Source of the DNA: Cryobacterium glucosi
GTDB taxonomy: Bacteria > Actinomycetota > Actinomycetes > Actinomycetales > Microbacteriaceae
Assembly: GCF_004402235.1 (NCBI RefSeq)
Contig: NZ_SOFS01000023.1
Span: 1-64,000, forward strand
Length of the DNA stretch: 64,000 nucleotides
Direction of reading: 5' to 3'
Shown: in pieces, positions 41,972 through 50,607 of the stretch
Layout: every line of letters begins with the position of its first letter
Numbering within the stretch: position 1 is the stretch's first letter
Notes under the pieces: model-generated
Told to the model about the DNA's origin: nothing
What the model saw: the letters and a program-made list of their open reading frames with translations, nothing else
Databases searched by the model: none
Position numbers and translations under genes: made by a program

Positions 41972-42799
41972 TCAGGACCGGACGCGGCGCGACGCCATGA
42001 TTGCGACGAAATGGCCGAAAAGAGCGAGGATCGACAGGGGCACGAGAGCGATGAGCACGATCCGGTCCATGAGAGGCTCGCCGACGAAACGGCCGATCAC
42101 CGCGGAGGCGAAGATCAGGATCGTGAGTTCGACGGAGTGGTACAGGCGGTGGAACGGCAGGAACCGGGCGAGCCTGCGCAGCTGGGCGATCCTGCCGGGA
42201 GTCGGGGTCTGCTCACCGCGCGTGTCGGCGAGCTTGGTGAGCCCCGCGTTCGCCCTGGCGACGTGCACCATGTCGTTGAGCGCCTTGTTGAGCACGATCA
42301 CGAGGGCGAGCAGCAACGCGAGAGTCGTCCAGAGGAAATCCTCCGGCGATTCGAACGGGTAGGCCGCCGCGCGAATGCCGAACGCGATCGGAATGAGCGC
42401 CTCCGTCGAGTAGTGACCGACCTTGTCGAGGAAGACCCCGGCTGGCGACGATTCGCCTCGCCAGCGCGCGACTTCGCCGTCGCAGCAGTCGACGAGCATC
42501 TGCAGCTGCCCGAGGATCAGCGCGAGCAGGGCCCCCCAGACACCGGGGATGAGCAGCGCCGCAGCGGTCGACCAGCCGACGAGGATCATCAGCGCCGTGA
42601 CACCGTTCGCGGTCACGCTCGTCTTCAGCAGCAGCCAGGTGAGATACGGCGACACGTCGCGCAGGTAGAGCGAGGCCGTCCAGTGCTCGGCGTTCGCCCG
42701 CAGGCGTACCTCGGGCGGCTGCGCGACGGCCCGCAACTCGGCGATCGACGTCGGCCGGGGCTGGCGCACCCGACCGGTGGAATGTGAGTGGGATGTCAT
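41972..42799 (-). CDS. CDP-alcohol phosphotransferase family protein with altered fourth catalytic Asp
   Basis: 275 residues with several membrane segments. The family motif D-x-x-D-G-x-x-A-R-x8-G-x3-D-x3-D is present at 104-129 as D104, D107-G108, A111-R112, G121, D125, but the last position is H129 (K-V-G-H-Y). That Asp is the general base in characterised enzymes. The rest looks well preserved, so a variant subfamily is more likely than decay. It joins a CDP-linked phospho-alcohol to a hydroxyl acceptor. Its start overlaps the neighbouring GT2 gene by four bases. Confidence 0.85.
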   Translation of the reverse strand: MTSHSHSTGRVRQPRPTSIAELRAVAQPPEVRLRANAEHWTASLYLRDVSPYLTWLLLKTSVTANGVTALMILVGWSTAAALLIPGVWGALLALILGQLQMLVDCCDGEVARWRGESSPAGVFLDKVGHYSTEALIPIAFGIRAAAYPFESPEDFLWTTLALLLALVIVLNKALNDMVHVARANAGLTKLADTRGEQTPTPGRIAQLRRLARFLPFHRLYHSVELTILIFASAVIGRFVGEPLMDRIVLIALVPLSILALFGHFVAIMASRRVRS

Positions 42800-43785
42800 A
42801 GGTGTCTCCCGGTCCGTGCCGCGATATTGCTGGTGAGTTTCAGGTATCCGAGCAGGAAGCCGAAACCCCAGCAGAAGTGGATACAGGGCAAGACTAGAAG
42901 GAACCAGGCGCCGGAGCGCCCGCCATCAGGGCGAGTCACGACCACGGTGGCCAGGAGGACGACGAGCAGGTATCCGACCGGGGCGATCCAGCCCAGCAGC
43001 AGCCACGGTACGACGACGCCGGCGAAGCCCAGTACCACTCCGGCGGTGACGAGGAGCACCATCACGGGAGGCACGAAATAGCGGATGCCGTTGTCTGCGG
43101 GGAAGCGCCGCGCGAGTTCCCCGCGCCACATTCCGGTGGACAGCATCTGGCGGGCGAGTCTGGACAGGCTCGGTCGCGGCCGGTAGACGACGCGCAGCCT
43201 CGGTGTGAACCAGACCGTGCCGCCCTGCTCGCGGAGGCGCCGATTGAGCTCCCAGTCCTGGCCGCGCTTGATGGTCTCGTCGAAGAGCCCGGCACGCAGG
43301 AGGCTGTCGCGGCGGAAGCAGCCGAGGTAGACCGTCTCTGCGGCGCCCTCCGGCCCACCGACGTGGAGGGGCGTTCCGCCGAGGCCGATCCGGGTGCCGT
43401 AAGCCCGGGCGACGGCGCGCTGGAACGGAGCGGTGCCCCGCGCGTCCATGACTCCGCCGACGTTGTCCGCCCCGGTGCGCTCGAGGGTATCGACGGCGAC
43501 GCGCGCATAGTCGCTCGGCAGCACCGAGTGGGCGTCGACCCGGATCACGACGGGGTAGGCGGATGCACGGATCGCGGCGTTGAGGCCGGCAGGGGTCGAT
43601 CCGATCTCGTTGGGCACGACACGGATGCGCGGGTCGAGTTCGGCGAGTTCCGCGACGAGTTCCTCCGTGCCGTCGATGCTCGGTGCAAGGGCCAGCGTGA
43701 CGTCGAACGGACCGGTGTAATCCTGGCCCAGGAGGCTCGTCACCGCGGCCCGGACGTGCAGCACATCGTTGAGCACGGGCATCAC
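42796..43785 (-). CDS. Glycosyltransferase family 2 (succinoglycan-type)
   Basis: 329 residues from GTG 43785. M-P-V-L-N-D-V at the start, then A-L-A-P-S-I-D-G-T, N-E-I-G-S-T-P-A-G-L-N-A-A-I, the metal motif V-R-V-D-A-H-S, G-C-F-R-R and Q-D-W-E-L-N-R-R-L. The C-terminal ~100 residues are membrane helices, as in ExoA-like enzymes. The frame stays open upstream and encodes a convincing first strand (E-A-P-L-I-G-V-S-Y-V), but no start codon in that frame precedes it; the nearest ATG (43847) is in another frame. Confidence 0.85.
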   Translation of the reverse strand: MMPVLNDVLHVRAAVTSLLGQDYTGPFDVTLALAPSIDGTEELVAELAELDPRIRVVPNEIGSTPAGLNAAIRASAYPVVIRVDAHSVLPSDYARVAVDTLERTGADNVGGVMDARGTAPFQRAVARAYGTRIGLGGTPLHVGGPEGAAETVYLGCFRRDSLLRAGLFDETIKRGQDWELNRRLREQGGTVWFTPRLRVVYRPRPSLSRLARQMLSTGMWRGELARRFPADNGIRYFVPPVMVLLVTAGVVLGFAGVVVPWLLLGWIAPVGYLLVVLLATVVVTRPDGGRSGAWFLLVLPCIHFCWGFGFLLGYLKLTSNIAARTGRHL

Positions 43786-43926
43786 GTAGGAGACACCGAT
43801 CAGGGGCGCTTCGCCGGTGTGTGCTGCCTGTTCGATCGGGTGTCCATTCCGTTGCGGACTGTCCAGACTACCAGCCCACCCCTTTGGGGGCCTCCTGACG
43901 GCTGGCGCACCGGAGCGGAAACACGA

Positions 43927-43957
43927 CTGCGCCGCCGGTCGATGACCGGCGGCGCAG
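43927..43957 (-). terminator. Hairpin terminator after htrA
   Basis: A perfect 14-base stem (CTGCGCCGCCGGTC with its complement) around a three-base loop lies 25 bases beyond the htrA stop on the minus strand. It is followed by TCGTGTTTCC. It separates htrA from the glycopolymer genes downstream. Confidence 0.7.
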
Positions 43958-43981
43958 GGCGTGGAAGGAGGACGGGAGCTG

Positions 43982-45682
43982 CTAGCTGGACAGTTCCCCG
44001 ACCGTGACGGTCACGGTGTACGACTTGCCGTCGCGGACGTAGACGAGGTCGGCGGTGGCGCCGGCGGCGAGTACCCGCACCTGGGCGGTGAGATCCTTCG
44101 CGTCGGTGATCGGCACTCCGTTGAACTTCGTGACGACGTCGCCCTTCTTCAGGCCCGCCTTCTCGGCTGCGCCACCGGAGCTGACCTCGCTGACGAGGGC
44201 GCCGACCGTGCTGCTCGTGTCACTCGTCGCGCTCGTGATGCTCGCACCGAGCAGCCCGTGGGTGGCCTTGCCGTTGGCGATGAGCTCGTCGGAGACGCGC
44301 TTGGCGAGGTTCGACGGGATCGAGAAGCCGACGCCGATGCTTCCGGCAGCCGTTCCCGATGAGGAGGACCCGCCCGCGTTGGCGATGGCGACGTTGATGC
44401 CGATCAGTTCACCCTTGGAGTTGAGCAGGGCGCCGCCGGAGTTGCCGGGGTTGATCGCGGCATCCGTCTGGATTACGGAGAGCGAAATGCTGCTCGTCGT
44501 GCTCGGAGTGGTCGACTGCGCGCTTCCGTCCTTGTTCGGGAGGTCGAAGTTCCAGAAGTACGGGTTGTCCGTGCTCGGGGCCGTGGTGTCCGGCGTGTCC
44601 GTGGTGGGCGCCGCCGATGAGGCGATCGAGATGCTCCGGTTGAGGGCGCTCACGATGCCGTCGGTGACGGTTCCGGAGAGGCCGAGCGGTGCGCCGATGG
44701 CGATCGTGGTGTCGCCGACGTTGAGCTTGCTCGAGTCTGCCCAGTTGATCGGGGTGAGGCCGCTCGCGTCGGTCAGTTTGACGACCGCGAGGTCGGAGAT
44801 CGGGTCTGTGCCGACGATTGTCGCCTTGTAGACCTTCCCGTCACTGGCCGTGACTTCGAGGGTCGCGTCTGCGCTCGCGCCGTCGAGTGTCACGACGTGG
44901 GTGTTGGTCAGGACATAGCCATCGGAGGTGAGGACGACTCCGGAACCGGTGCCGCCGGAGGTTCCGCTGGTCGCGTTGATGGTGACGACGCTCGGCATGG
45001 CCTTCGCGGTGGCTGCCGTGATCTGGTTGACGCTCTCGGTGTTGTTGACGACGACGGTGCTCGACCCCTGGGCCTGACTGACGGGGGTGCCGTTGCCCTG
45101 GCCTCCGGAAAGGAGCGCCATCACGCCGGCGCCGGATGCGCCGCCGATGAGGGCGCCGATCGCGAGCGCCGCAACGAGGCTGAGTCCGGCACGGCGGCGG
45201 GCCGGGTCCTTCGGATGGGGGGCCGACGACGGGCCGGTCGGTCCGTTCGGGCCGCCACCCTGGGGAGCGTAGGAGAAGGGTGCAGCCGATGCTGCGAAGT
45301 GCGGCGGGACAGAGCCGTCGGCTCCGCCGAGGGGCCGTCCGAAGGCATCCGTCGCGTAGGGAAGCGTCGGCTGGGTGATCTGGTTCGACGCGTTCGCGAC
45401 GGGCTGCTGGGGAGCCTGGGCGGCCTGGACGTCTGCGGGGGCGGACGCCTGCTGGGCGACGACGCCCTGCGGCTGCTCTGCAACCGGCTGCGCGGCCTGC
45501 GGGAAGCCGACGACCTCGGTCGTGTTGTCCGCGTTCGCGGAGGGGGCCGGGTACTCGGTGGTATCGGCGGGGACGGCGGCGTTGGCCGGCTGTCCGGACG
45601 CGGCGGCCTGGCCGGCGTCGGAGGGAACGTCGGCAGCGGGACGATCTCGATTAATGTCTGGGTCCTGAGGGTGTTCGGTCAT
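43982..45682 (-). CDS. HtrA/DegP-family serine protease with PDZ domain
   Basis: 566 residues from ATG 45682, which has AAGGAG nine bases upstream. The first ~160 residues are a cytoplasmic Ala/Gln/Pro-rich region, then a single membrane anchor (about 165-191), then an extracytoplasmic trypsin-like domain. Its catalytic triad is H262 (L-T-N-T-H-V-V), D297 (I-S-D-L-A-V) and S415 (I-N-P-G-N-S-G-G-A). A Ser/Thr-rich insert of about 45 residues precedes the serine. The final ~95 residues form a PDZ domain that ends at the C-terminus. Such proteins remove misfolded exported proteins. Single gene; a hairpin follows. Confidence 0.94.
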   Translation of the reverse strand: MTEHPQDPDINRDRPAADVPSDAGQAAASGQPANAAVPADTTEYPAPSANADNTTEVVGFPQAAQPVAEQPQGVVAQQASAPADVQAAQAPQQPVANASNQITQPTLPYATDAFGRPLGGADGSVPPHFAASAAPFSYAPQGGGPNGPTGPSSAPHPKDPARRRAGLSLVAALAIGALIGGASGAGVMALLSGGQGNGTPVSQAQGSSTVVVNNTESVNQITAATAKAMPSVVTINATSGTSGGTGSGVVLTSDGYVLTNTHVVTLDGASADATLEVTASDGKVYKATIVGTDPISDLAVVKLTDASGLTPINWADSSKLNVGDTTIAIGAPLGLSGTVTDGIVSALNRSISIASSAAPTTDTPDTTAPSTDNPYFWNFDLPNKDGSAQSTTPSTTSSISLSVIQTDAAINPGNSGGALLNSKGELIGINVAIANAGGSSSSGTAAGSIGVGFSIPSNLAKRVSDELIANGKATHGLLGASITSATSDTSSTVGALVSEVSSGGAAEKAGLKKGDVVTKFNGVPITDAKDLTAQVRVLAAGATADLVYVRDGKSYTVTVTVGELSS

Positions 45683-45885
45683 GAGGTGCTCCTTCCAAGC
45701 GATGCCAGCTTCGCGCCCGAACCTGAACGAATCCTCCGCCCAAGCTGAGAGCATTCAATGACGAAGCCGTGATGTTGCTTGGGGTGGCAGCCCAGCGACC
45801 GGGGTCGGCCGGATCGGCGCAGCAATCCTCGCCTGCGAACCGGTCCCGTGAGCCACCGACACGGGGGATGTCGTAGTTTGGAGTC

Positions 45886-47121
45886 ATGCACGGCTCCCCC
45901 GAGACAGTTCCGACCGCGGCCATTCCGGGCGCCTGGCGCCGGACGGCCCGTGGTGCCGGCCTGCTGGGCGCCGACGGCACGATCGCCGCCACCATCTTCG
46001 CCGAGATGAGCGCGCTCGCCGTCCGCACCGGCGCGATCAATCTCGGACAGGGGTTCCCGGATGAGGACGGACCCATCGAGGTTCTCGACGCCGCCAGACA
46101 GGCCATCACGGACGGGGTCAACCAGTACCCGCCTGGCCGCGGCTTCCCCGTGCTTCTCGACGCGATCGCCCGCCACCAGCAGCGTTTCTACGGCCTCAGT
46201 GTCGACCAGGAGACCGAGGTCCTCGTGACCGCGGGGGCGACAGAGGCGCTCGCTGCGACGATCCTCGCCCTGATCGAGCCCGGCGACGAAGTCGTGACGT
46301 TCGAACCGTTCTATGACGCGTACGGCGGCCTCATCGCACTCGGCGGCGGCATCCATCGCACCGTGCGCCTGCGCACGCCGGACTTCCAGCCGGATCTCGA
46401 CGAGCTCAGTGCGGTGATCACCGATCGCACCCGGCTCATACTCGTGAACAACCCGCACAATCCGACCGGGACCGTGTTCTCCCGCGAGACGCTCGAGTTC
46501 ATCGTGCGGCTCGCCGAACAGCACAACGCGATCATCGTCACCGACGAGGTCTACGAACACCTCACTTTCGGTGTGCAGCACCTGCCCGTCGCGACGCTTC
46601 CGGGGGCTTTCGAGCGCACCGTGACGATCTCCTCCGGCGGGAAGACCTTCAACACGACCGGATGGAAGATCGGCTGGCTGACAGCACCCGCCGCGCTCGT
46701 GACGGCGATCCTCGCGGTCAAGCAGTTCCTGACCTACGTGAACGGTGCGCCGTTCCAGCCGGCGATCGCGAGGGGGCTCGATCTCCCGGACTCGTACTTC
46801 ACGGGTATCGCGGCCTCGCTGCAGGGCAAGCGTGACGTCCTCGAGCGCGGCCTGGTCGCCGCGGGCTTCGCCGTGTCGCGCCCGAGCGGTTCGTATTTCA
46901 TCGTGGCGGATGCCGCGCCGCTCGGATACGAGGACGGCGCTGACTTCTGTCGCGACCTTCCCGCCCTCGCCGGCGTGGTCGCCGTGCCGATCGGTGCGTT
47001 CTGCAGTCCGGAACACCGGCCGCAGTATGCCTCGCTCGTGCGCTTCGCCTTCTGCAAGAAGGTGGACCTGTTGGAGCAGGCTGCCGCACGGCTCGCCGCC
47101 CTGCGCCCGGCCGCCCGGTAG
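45886..47121 (+). CDS. PLP-dependent class I/II aminotransferase
   Basis: 411 residues. I-N-L-G-Q-G-F-P-D, then Y-P-P-G-R-G-F-P-V-L, then V-T-A-G-A-T-E-A-L, N-N-P-H-N-P-T-G, and the PLP lysine in S-S-G-G-K-T-F-N-T-T-G-W-K (first K) are conserved. This arrangement matches methionine/kynurenine-type transaminases (YbdL/KAT-like) and the related DapC enzymes; which amino acid it uses is not decided. A long inverted repeat follows the stop. Confidence 0.85.
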   Translation: MHGSPETVPTAAIPGAWRRTARGAGLLGADGTIAATIFAEMSALAVRTGAINLGQGFPDEDGPIEVLDAARQAITDGVNQYPPGRGFPVLLDAIARHQQRFYGLSVDQETEVLVTAGATEALAATILALIEPGDEVVTFEPFYDAYGGLIALGGGIHRTVRLRTPDFQPDLDELSAVITDRTRLILVNNPHNPTGTVFSRETLEFIVRLAEQHNAIIVTDEVYEHLTFGVQHLPVATLPGAFERTVTISSGGKTFNTTGWKIGWLTAPAALVTAILAVKQFLTYVNGAPFQPAIARGLDLPDSYFTGIAASLQGKRDVLERGLVAAGFAVSRPSGSYFIVADAAPLGYEDGADFCRDLPALAGVVAVPIGAFCSPEHRPQYASLVRFAFCKKVDLLEQAAARLAALRPAAR

Positions 47122-47129
47122 CGCGAGGC

Positions 47130-47226
47130 CGCCCGAACCGATTCGACGGAGATGCCGGGTTTTCGTAACCTGGGCGGCCGCAAACCGGCCCAGAAACTCA
47201 AAAAGTCCGTCGAATCGGTTCGGGCG
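47130..47226. repeat. Long inverted repeat with 21-base perfect arms
   Basis: The arm at 47130-47150 (CGCCCGAACCGATTCGACGG plus one A) is an exact complement of 47206-47226. The 55-base loop contains a smaller GC-rich inverted repeat. It begins nine bases after the aminotransferase stop and ends four bases before the end of the convergent flavin oxidoreductase gene, so it fills the whole gap. Confidence 0.9.
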
Positions 47227-47230
47227 AGTG

Positions 47231-48316
47231 TTACTCCGCGGCGGCGGCGGCGAGCGCCGGGTAGTCCGTGTAGCCGGCGGCCGTGCTGCCGTAGAGGGTC
47301 TGCGGGTCGAGGGCATTGAGCGGGAGGTCGTCGCGCCAGCGGTGCACGAGGTCGGGGTTGGCGATGACGGCGCGTCCCACGACGACGGCGTCTGCGACGT
47401 CATCGGCCAGGATGGCCATGGCCTCGGCCCGGGTCGTGACGGTGCCGAAGCCGGTGTTGATCAGGAGCGGTCCGCCGAAGCGGGTGCGCAGTCCCTGGAT
47501 CAGGTCGCCGGTCGGGTCCTGGTGCAGCACGCTGAGGTAGGCGAGGCCGAGCGGGGCCAGCCCGTCGACCAGGGCGGTGTAGGTCGCGAGGGTCTCTGCG
47601 GCATCCGTCTCGAGCACGTCCTGGATGTTGTGCTCCGGTGAGATGCGGATCCCGACCCGGCCGGCGCCGATCGCGGCGGCAACAGCAGTCGCGACCTCGA
47701 TCACGAAGCTGGCGCGGTTCGCGGGCGAACCGCCGTGGGCATCCGTGCGCTGGTTCGAGGCCGGTGACAGGAACTCGTGCAGGAGGTAGCCGTTGGCACT
47801 GTGGATCTCGACGCCGTCGAGCCCTGCCGCGATGGCGTTCTGCGACGCGCGCACGAATTCCGCGACGATTCCGGGGAGTTCGGCCTCGGTCAGCGCGTGC
47901 GGAACGGGGTATGGCTTCTTGCCCTCCGGGGTGTGCGTCTCGCCCTCGATGGCGATCGCGCTCGGCGCGACGACGTCGAAGCCGCCGTTGACGAGGTCGT
48001 GCGAGACCCGGCCGGCGTGCATGACCTGGGCGACGATGAGGCCGCCGGCCTCATGCACGGCCGACGCGACGGAACGCCAGCCGTCGACCTGCTCGGCGGT
48101 GACGAGTCCGGGCTGGCCGGTGTAGCCCTGTCCGGCGTGGCTCGGGTAGACCCCCTCCGACACGATCAGGCCGAGGGATGCGCGCTGGCGATAGTGCTCG
48201 ATGACCATCGGTCCGGGGATGCCGTCGAGGCCCGCCCTGGTGCGGGTCAGCGGCGCCATCACGAGTCGGTTCGGCAGGTGCAGGTCGCCGAGGGTCAGCG
48301 GGGAGAACAGGGTCAC
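47231..48316 (-). CDS. Old-yellow-enzyme-family NADH:flavin oxidoreductase
   Basis: 361 residues from GTG 48316. L-F-S-P-L-T-L-G-D-L-H-L-P-N-R-L-V-M-A-P-L-T-R, then Q-V-M-H-A-G-R, D-G-V-E-I-H-S-A-N-G-Y-L, R-T-D-A-H-G-G-S, and V-G-R-I/A-V-I-A-N-P-D-L are the FMN-binding and substrate regions. The H-S-A-N pair binds the substrate carbonyl. Relatives such as NemA reduce alpha,beta-unsaturated carbonyls, nitro-compounds and N-ethylmaleimide. Upstream, 48317-48546 contains no gene; I see only GC-rich sequence with probable promoters of the two divergent genes. Confidence 0.92.
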   Translation of the reverse strand: MTLFSPLTLGDLHLPNRLVMAPLTRTRAGLDGIPGPMVIEHYRQRASLGLIVSEGVYPSHAGQGYTGQPGLVTAEQVDGWRSVASAVHEAGGLIVAQVMHAGRVSHDLVNGGFDVVAPSAIAIEGETHTPEGKKPYPVPHALTEAELPGIVAEFVRASQNAIAAGLDGVEIHSANGYLLHEFLSPASNQRTDAHGGSPANRASFVIEVATAVAAAIGAGRVGIRISPEHNIQDVLETDAAETLATYTALVDGLAPLGLAYLSVLHQDPTGDLIQGLRTRFGGPLLINTGFGTVTTRAEAMAILADDVADAVVVGRAVIANPDLVHRWRDDLPLNALDPQTLYGSTAAGYTDYPALAAAAAE

Positions 48317-48546
48317 AGTCGCTCTTTTCGTAGTACGGAAGTTCCGCCGGGCGCGGCCGAACGGGCCGGCGCAGGGAAACGCAGGGTGCGCTGCAGACAA
48401 CGGGCCCGGGCCCGGTCCTATTCCACACGCGGTCCACACCGTCGTCCGCCGCCGGGACGCCGACGCCGGGCCGGGCCGGGCTGCGAGCGGTCTCAGCCTG
48501 TCCCGACGCGGGCAAACCGATCGCCCCGCGGCGACGAATACCAGGC

Positions 48547-49668
48547 ATGACCATCCTGGTGACACGAACTCCCGACCGCACGGCGGCGCCCGCCCCGGTG
48601 ACGTCTCTCGTGCCGGCCGGGACGTCCAGGACGTCCGTGACGTCCGTGCCCGAAACTCGGCGGGATGAGTATTGCCCGTTCCCACTCTCGACAGACGCAC
48701 GCGCCTTCGGCCTCACCACGAGTTCGATGCGCCTCGGCTCCGGCACGCTTGCGGTGCGTCACGGCCGCCGCACGGGCAGCGACACGGCGACGGTCCTGCT
48801 GCACGGGGCTGCCGGCTCCTGGACGACCTGGACCCCGCTCCTCTCGGCGGCGACGAACGGTGGCTCGGCGGGCTCGACGGGACGCGTTCCATCCGGCGCA
48901 CTCGCCCTGACCGACCTGATCATTCCGGACCTACCCGGCTGGGGCGACAGCGAACCAGCGGATGCCTCCGGCCGGCACTCCACCCGGCCCGCCCCGGGCA
49001 TCACGACCGTCGCGGCCGCGATCGCCGAAACCGTCCGTGCACTCGGCTACGAGCGCTGGCACGTCGTCGGGCACTCGCTCGGCGGTTTCCTCGCCCTCGA
49101 ACTGGCCGCACTCGAACCTGCCGCAACCGTGTCGGTCTCCCTCGTCTCTGCGACGACGTTCTCGGTGGTGGACAGCGTGCGGCATCCGATCACCAGGTTC
49201 ACCCTGCTGCCCGGGTACACGGCCCTGCTCGGCGTCATGCGCGCCCTCGCGGTCGCCGAGCCCCCCGGCCGCGGCCTCGTGCGCTGGCTCAACAGGGTGG
49301 GTGTGCTGCGCGGGCTCACCGCGCCGCTGTTCAGCCGGGTCGACGCCGTACCGGCGAGCGTGATCTCGGCGCTCGCGACGGAAGTCCGTCCGCGGGCCTT
49401 CGTCGAGGCATCCGCCCTCGCCGGAGCCCATGACCCGGAACGGTCCTGGGCCCGCATCACCTGCCCGGTGCGCGCGATCCAGGGCGACGCGGACATCTTC
49501 GTCGCCGATTCGGACCGCGCCCGGCTCTCCGCCGTCATTCCCGGGTTCGTTTCGCGAACGATCGCGGGCACGGGCCACTTCGCCCACATCGAGAAGCCCT
49601 TCGCCGCCCTCGAAGCCCTGAGCAGCCTCCGCGAGAGTACACTTTCGGCCCCTAAACCGATGGTTTAA
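48547..49668 (+). CDS. Alpha/beta-hydrolase
   Basis: 373 residues from ATG 48547; an ATG at 48727 would remove a Thr/Pro-rich 60-residue leader and may be the true start. V-L-L-H-G-A-A-G-S-W, then P-D-L-P-G-W-G-D-S, the nucleophile S177 in V-G-H-S-L-G-G, and a late A-G-T-G-H-F-A-H with the catalytic His. I-Q-G-D-A-D-I-F carries the acid. The substrate is unknown. The last 14 codons and the stop lie inside a 61-base hairpin. Confidence 0.82.
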   Translation: MTILVTRTPDRTAAPAPVTSLVPAGTSRTSVTSVPETRRDEYCPFPLSTDARAFGLTTSSMRLGSGTLAVRHGRRTGSDTATVLLHGAAGSWTTWTPLLSAATNGGSAGSTGRVPSGALALTDLIIPDLPGWGDSEPADASGRHSTRPAPGITTVAAAIAETVRALGYERWHVVGHSLGGFLALELAALEPAATVSVSLVSATTFSVVDSVRHPITRFTLLPGYTALLGVMRALAVAEPPGRGLVRWLNRVGVLRGLTAPLFSRVDAVPASVISALATEVRPRAFVEASALAGAHDPERSWARITCPVRAIQGDADIFVADSDRARLSAVIPGFVSRTIAGTGHFAHIEKPFAALEALSSLRESTLSAPKPMV

Positions 49669-49690
49669 GGGCCGAAAGTGTACTCTCGCG
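49630..49690. repeat. 61-base near-perfect hairpin overlapping a stop codon
   Basis: Two 29-base arms with one mismatch flank a three-base loop (GAT). The arm contains GAGTACACTTTCGGCCC. The stem covers the last 13 codons of the hydrolase gene, so those residues (R-E-S-T-L-S-A-P-K-P-M-V) are encoded in the structure. It is placed between convergent genes, where it could stop transcription both ways. Confidence 0.92.
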
Positions 49691-49721
49691 GGCCCGCCGG
49701 GCGGAGCGGGGACGTGAACGA

Positions 49722-50456
49722 TCAGTTGTGCGGGATGCCGATCGTGAGGCCGCCGTCGATGACGAACTCTGCTCCGGTCGAGTAGCTCGACTCGTCGCTC
49801 GCGAGGTACAGCACCAGGCTCGATACTTCCTCGGGCTTGGCGCCACGGCGCAACGGGATCTCAACCATGTCGACGTCGAGGGACTTCGTCATGGCCGTCT
49901 CGATGAAGCCGGGGTGGATCGAGTTCACGCGGATGCCGAGGGGCGCCACGTCGAGCGCGACCGACTTCGTGATGCCGCGCACGCCGAACTTCGACGCGAC
50001 GTAGGCGTGCAGGCCCGCGCTGCCGAGGAGGCCCTCGACCGATGAGACGTTGACGATCGAGCCGCCGCCGCGGCGTGAGAGCGCAGGGATGGCGGCCCGC
50101 ATGCCGAGGAACGTACCGGTGAGGTTGATCTCGATGGTGCGGGTCCAGACGTCGATCGGGAAGCTCTCGATCGGCGCGGCGCTCGCGATTCCGGCGTTGT
50201 TGACGAGGATGTCCAGCCCGCCGAAGGTTTCCACGGCGAACAGGACAGCGGCAGACCAGTCGTCTGCGTCGGTGACGTTGAGGTGCACGTAGCGTGCGGA
50301 CGGGCCGAGTTCGGTCGCCATGGCCTCGCCCTCGGTGTCGAGGAGGTCTCCGATGACCACCTGCGCTCCCTCCGCGATCAGCCGACGCGCGTGTGATGCT
50401 CCCATTCCGCGGGCACCGCCACTGATCAGTGCCACTTTGCCTTGAACGCGACCCAT
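49722..50456 (-). CDS. Short-chain dehydrogenase/reductase
   Basis: 244 residues from ATG 50456, which has AAAGGTGG upstream; a start nine codons earlier is possible. Cofactor motif S-G-G-A-R-G-M-G (12-19), N-N-A-G (86-89) and catalytic S139, Y152, K156. D37 after the second strand favours NAD. The sequence is of the FabG/hydroxysteroid-dehydrogenase type; substrate unknown. Divergent from a TetR regulator 151 bases away, which is the likely controller. Confidence 0.85.
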   Translation of the reverse strand: MGRVQGKVALISGGARGMGASHARRLIAEGAQVVIGDLLDTEGEAMATELGPSARYVHLNVTDADDWSAAVLFAVETFGGLDILVNNAGIASAAPIESFPIDVWTRTIEINLTGTFLGMRAAIPALSRRGGGSIVNVSSVEGLLGSAGLHAYVASKFGVRGITKSVALDVAPLGIRVNSIHPGFIETAMTKSLDVDMVEIPLRRGAKPEEVSSLVLYLASDESSYSTGAEFVIDGGLTIGIPHN

Positions 50457-50528
50457 GATGGCCACCTTTCTCTTCGGGTTCAATGAATCTGTACTCTACT
50501 CAAAAATGAGCGTACTCCGTTATATTGG

Positions 50529-50540
50529 AATCAGCTGATT
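50529..50540. promoter_or_regulatory. Palindrome between SDR and TetR genes
   Basis: AATCAGCTGATT is a perfect 12-base palindrome in the AT-richer gap between the two divergent genes. Such sites are typical TetR operators. A repeated GTACTC lies nearby (50493 and 50513 region). Assignment to this TetR protein is inference. Confidence 0.45.
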
Positions 50541-50607
50541 GAATCTACGATTGAGAAAACCCCGTGGCACCGTCCCGGGAAGCAGCCGACCCAGAGTGAG
50601 GATCCCC

